A stretch of 64,000 nucleotides of DNA from Ichthyophthirius multifiliis (lineage: Eukaryota; Ciliophora; Oligohymenophorea; Hymenostomatida): positions 49,644-113,643 of the forward strand of contig NW_004085973.1 of NCBI RefSeq assembly GCF_000220395.1, in the 5' to 3' direction. Both the position numbers and the translations under genes were made by a program. A model generated the notes under the pieces. It made no database searches and was not told the origin of the DNA. It saw only the letters and a program-made list of their open reading frames with translations. Below are positions 61,185 through 64,000 of this stretch, in pieces (positions within the stretch are counted from its first letter, which is position 1; each line of letters starts with the position of its first letter).

Positions 61185-62144
61185 ATGAATAATAATAATA
61201 TTCCTTTATATTAAAAGTTATGCACTAGGTGCTTAAGTGGATTTCCTTGTACTCTACTATGTTTGAATCCAGGATGTAATTATGAATATATGACAATAAT
61301 ATGCAAAAAGTGTCATGAATAAACTCATAAATAAATAATTGGATTTAACCCAGAAATTTCTTTAGTAGATTTTATATAGAATTATAAGTTTGCAATAAAA
61401 ATTTAAGACGAAAAGGAATCTGAGAATCCGTCCTCAGATAAAAGTACATATTTTGCCTTAAACATAATAAATAATACTTTAAATTAGATAGATAAATTAA
61501 TTAATATTCTTTTTAACTTAAAATGTGAGACTATTTTATATTAAGATTAACTTAAATTACCTACTTAGATTGCTGATTAAATCATAAACGATATTATTGT
61601 GACTAATAAATATGAAAATATCAATGCACTGTTGAAATAGTTATTAAAATTAGGAAAATATCAATAAAAAAGCGTTATTTGGAATGAAGATAATTAAGAA
61701 AATATAATAAAAGAAAAACTAGAACCTTTAGAATTTAAAATACAAAGCATTTATGATATTGCTTAAAAAGAAAATAGCTAATATTTAATAGAGGAATAAT
61801 AAAAAAATGAATAAATAAAAGATCTACAAAAAATAATAATTGAAAATAGAAAAATTGCATGTAAAAATAAAATAAACGAATATTTATTTAAAGAAAATAT
61901 TTGTTTTGAATATGAAAACTTTGAAGATATTAATATCCTTATCAAAGAAAACAAATGGTGGCAAGAAACAAAAGCTTAAAAAAAAATAGATAATAATAAT
62001 TACCTTAATTTTGAGGGGGTTAAACAAATTAATAAGATTTTAAACAAGAAAAAGGAAAATAATTAAGCATTTGATATTTACAATTATTGGATTAAAGAAA
62101 AAAATATTGTTTAACAATTATAATAAGATTTTAGAATTGAATGA
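61185..62144 (+). CDS. protein with N-terminal Cys/His zinc-binding motif and helical body
   Basis: One uninterrupted 319-residue frame, ATG 61185 to TGA 62142, no intron. Residues ~11-55 carry a Cys/His cluster: LCTRCLSGFPCTLLCLNPGC, then IICKKCHEQTH. This resembles a B-box or similar zinc finger and recalls the B-box protein at 49.5-50.8 kb. The remainder is Lys/Glu/Asn/Gln-rich helix (NQIDKLINILFNLKCE; LIEEQQKNEQIKDLQKI) with a Trp pair near the C-terminus (ENKWWQETKAQ). No catalytic domain. It lies 129 bp downstream of PEX5 in the same orientation, without evidence of co-regulation. Function unknown. Confidence 0.65.
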
Positions 62145-63346
62145 AATATTAATAAAAAATAAATATCATTTATATTTTTTTATATATTTAACAAAAACTA
62201 ATGCTATTATTTAAGAATTTTAAAAACCAAAAAATTTACTATTATTTTTTTCAAAGTTTTTAAATATCAAATTAAAATTAAGTTCCACATATTTATTATT
62301 ATATTCTATAACTAATATAAAATTTTACAACATTTCTTTAAGTACAAAATAAAAAATTCAAAAAAAAAAAAGTTAAAATTTAAGAAATTAGAATTTTACA
62401 ATATTATTATAGTAATATTTTAATTTAATAATTTATAATATAATGTAAATTCTTTATTAATAAAGAAATAATAAATAAAAAAATTAAAATTAATTAAAAA
62501 AATCTTATATCTTTAAAAGTTATTAATCTATAATATATTCATCTTCATCATTTTATAATTACAATTATAAATATAAATATGTCAATTGTATTTATAAAAC
62601 TATGAATCAAATATTAGTAAATAAATACTTAAAAAGAAAAACTAATAAATTCATCATATTGAAATTAAAAAAGATTTATAAATATATATTTTATTCCTTA
62701 ATTTTATAATGGAAAAAACATATTATTTTAATAAGAAAAATGATTTATAAAATAAATATAGTTGTAATAATCAAATAATTTTTATTTTTATCTTAAAAGC
62801 TAAATTTAAATTTCTAATGTTTATGTTTAGATAAAAAATATAAAAATAAAATAAAAAAAATAGTATAAATATATAAGCGTTAAATTTTATAGATATTAAA
62901 ATATCTAAAAAATATGACTATATTCAAAATTTGACATTTATAAAGATTAAAATACATATTTAAAATTAAAAATATAATAAAGTATAATGATTAGATTAAA
63001 AATAAATTTATTATAAATAATTATAAATATAATTTTTTAATATATATTTTTATATAATTGAATTATAATAATAAAAAAAAACTAGTTAATTAAAAAAAAA
63101 TTCTAAAATATTATAATAAAAAAGATAAAAATATTATAAAAACATTTAAAAATAAAATAAAAAAAAAATTAAGTAATTTATTTATTTATTTATTTATATA
63201 TTTATTTATATATATATATATTTATTTATTTTTTTATTTAATTTATATTTTTTTTTTATTATTAAATTTTTTTTAATTTTATTTTAAAATTTTAAAATAA
63301 TTATTAATTCTTTTTAGTTATTTATTTATTTAATTAAAACTAAAAT

Positions 63347-63381
<35 letters not shown>

Positions 63382-64000
63382 TATACATAAAATTATATAT
63401 ATATTTATTTATTTATATATATTTATATATATATATTTTTTTATATATATATTCATTTTTATTTTTTTCATATTTTTAATTTATTTTATTTTATTTAATA
63501 TAATATTTTATAATATTATATAATATATTTTTTTTTATTATATTTTATACTAATCAACTTAATAAAATTTTATTATATTTTTTATTTATGTTTTTACTTT
63601 GATAATACATATTTAACTAATATTATTATTATTGATTTTATTATATATATTAATTTTTATTTTGCATTGCATTTTTTTTTTTATAATATTTATGTTTTAC
63701 TATATAAAATATTCTTTTTATTAATTAAATTTATTTTTATATTCTTATTATTTTTTTTTAAAAAAATTATGTATTTTATATATATTTATCTTTTTTTATG
63801 CCTTAAATATAAATTGCTTTTTTGTACTATGATCCTTATTTTTTTGTATGCTTCTTTATATTTAAGGCCTAAAATTTGACTTAAATTGGTGGCTTTAATG
63901 CGATAAGATTAGCTTTAAAACATTTAAAAAATTTTTACTTATATTTTATTTTATTTAAACAAAATAAAATACTAATATTTTAATATGAATTTATTTAATA
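62145..64000. repeat. intergenic, microsatellite-rich
   Basis: No gene recognised. It holds (TTTA)n/(TA)n patches at about 63176-63245 and 63400-63440, an (AT)n run at 63349-63377, and long T/A runs. A hydrophobic frame near 63.7-63.9 kb is a T-run artefact in my view. Confidence 0.6.

Noticed and set aside
63667-63879. 70-residue hydrophobic open frame near the right end
   Set aside because: T-run DNA gives Phe/Leu/Ile strings by chance; no soluble segment, no family, and surrounded by microsatellites.

Overview
The window reads as macronuclear DNA of an oligohymenophorean ciliate. Base composition is extremely AT-rich. Conserved proteins (VPS11, ribosomal protein S9, P4-ATPase, roadblock, PEX5, BBIP1) run open only if TAA and TAG are read as glutamine, and they end at TGA. 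Introns are mostly 40-90 bp with GT...AG ends. An Ichthyophthirius- or Tetrahymena-like organism fits; the exact species is inference. Many single-base frame breaks sit in A or T runs, one of them inside the S9 ribosomal protein gene, so most are probably assembly indels rather than biology.

Layout. 0.2-2.8 kb (+): a kinase-like protein with a ubiquitin-interaction-like motif, then an ankyrin protein. 4.1-4.8 kb (+): a membrane ORF interrupted by one TGA. 4.9-8.0 kb (-): four compact genes, including the BBSome subunit BBIP1 and an endonuclease/exonuclease/phosphatase-fold protein. About 9.3 kb: a decayed Tc1/mariner-like transposase end. 10.2-12.1 kb (+): an acid sphingomyelinase-like phosphodiesterase. 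12.9-26.0 kb (+): a very large kinesin-12/KIF15-like gene with an immense coiled-coil tail. 26.2-29.3 kb (+): VPS11. 29.3-36.3 kb: sparse, with degraded or unrecognised coding stretches and one Asn/Gln-rich coiled-coil gene. 36.7-42.0 kb (+): a giant Gln-rich protein with triplet-repeat homopolymers. 42.5-46.8 kb (-): a P4-ATPase flippase. 47.3-48.7 kb (-): an unknown gene, divergent from a roadblock dynein light chain (+). 49.5-51.8 kb (-): a B-box protein and ribosomal protein S9. 54.1-56.2 kb (-): a coiled-coil gene, divergent from a ten-exon Na+/H+ exchanger (+). 58.9-62.1 kb (+): PEX5 and a Cys-rich protein. The rest is AT-rich intergenic DNA with microsatellites.

The genes are ordinary eukaryotic housekeeping, trafficking and cilium genes, each apparently with its own promoter. 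I see no operon, CRISPR array, prophage or dedicated novel multi-gene system. The most interesting leads are a TGA followed at once by a potential stem-loop inside a membrane ORF, a GC-AG intron in VPS11, a pseudokinase-UIM protein, a C-terminal WxxxF motif in PEX5, the giant kinesin, and the same triplet repeat read as poly-Gln or poly-Asn.
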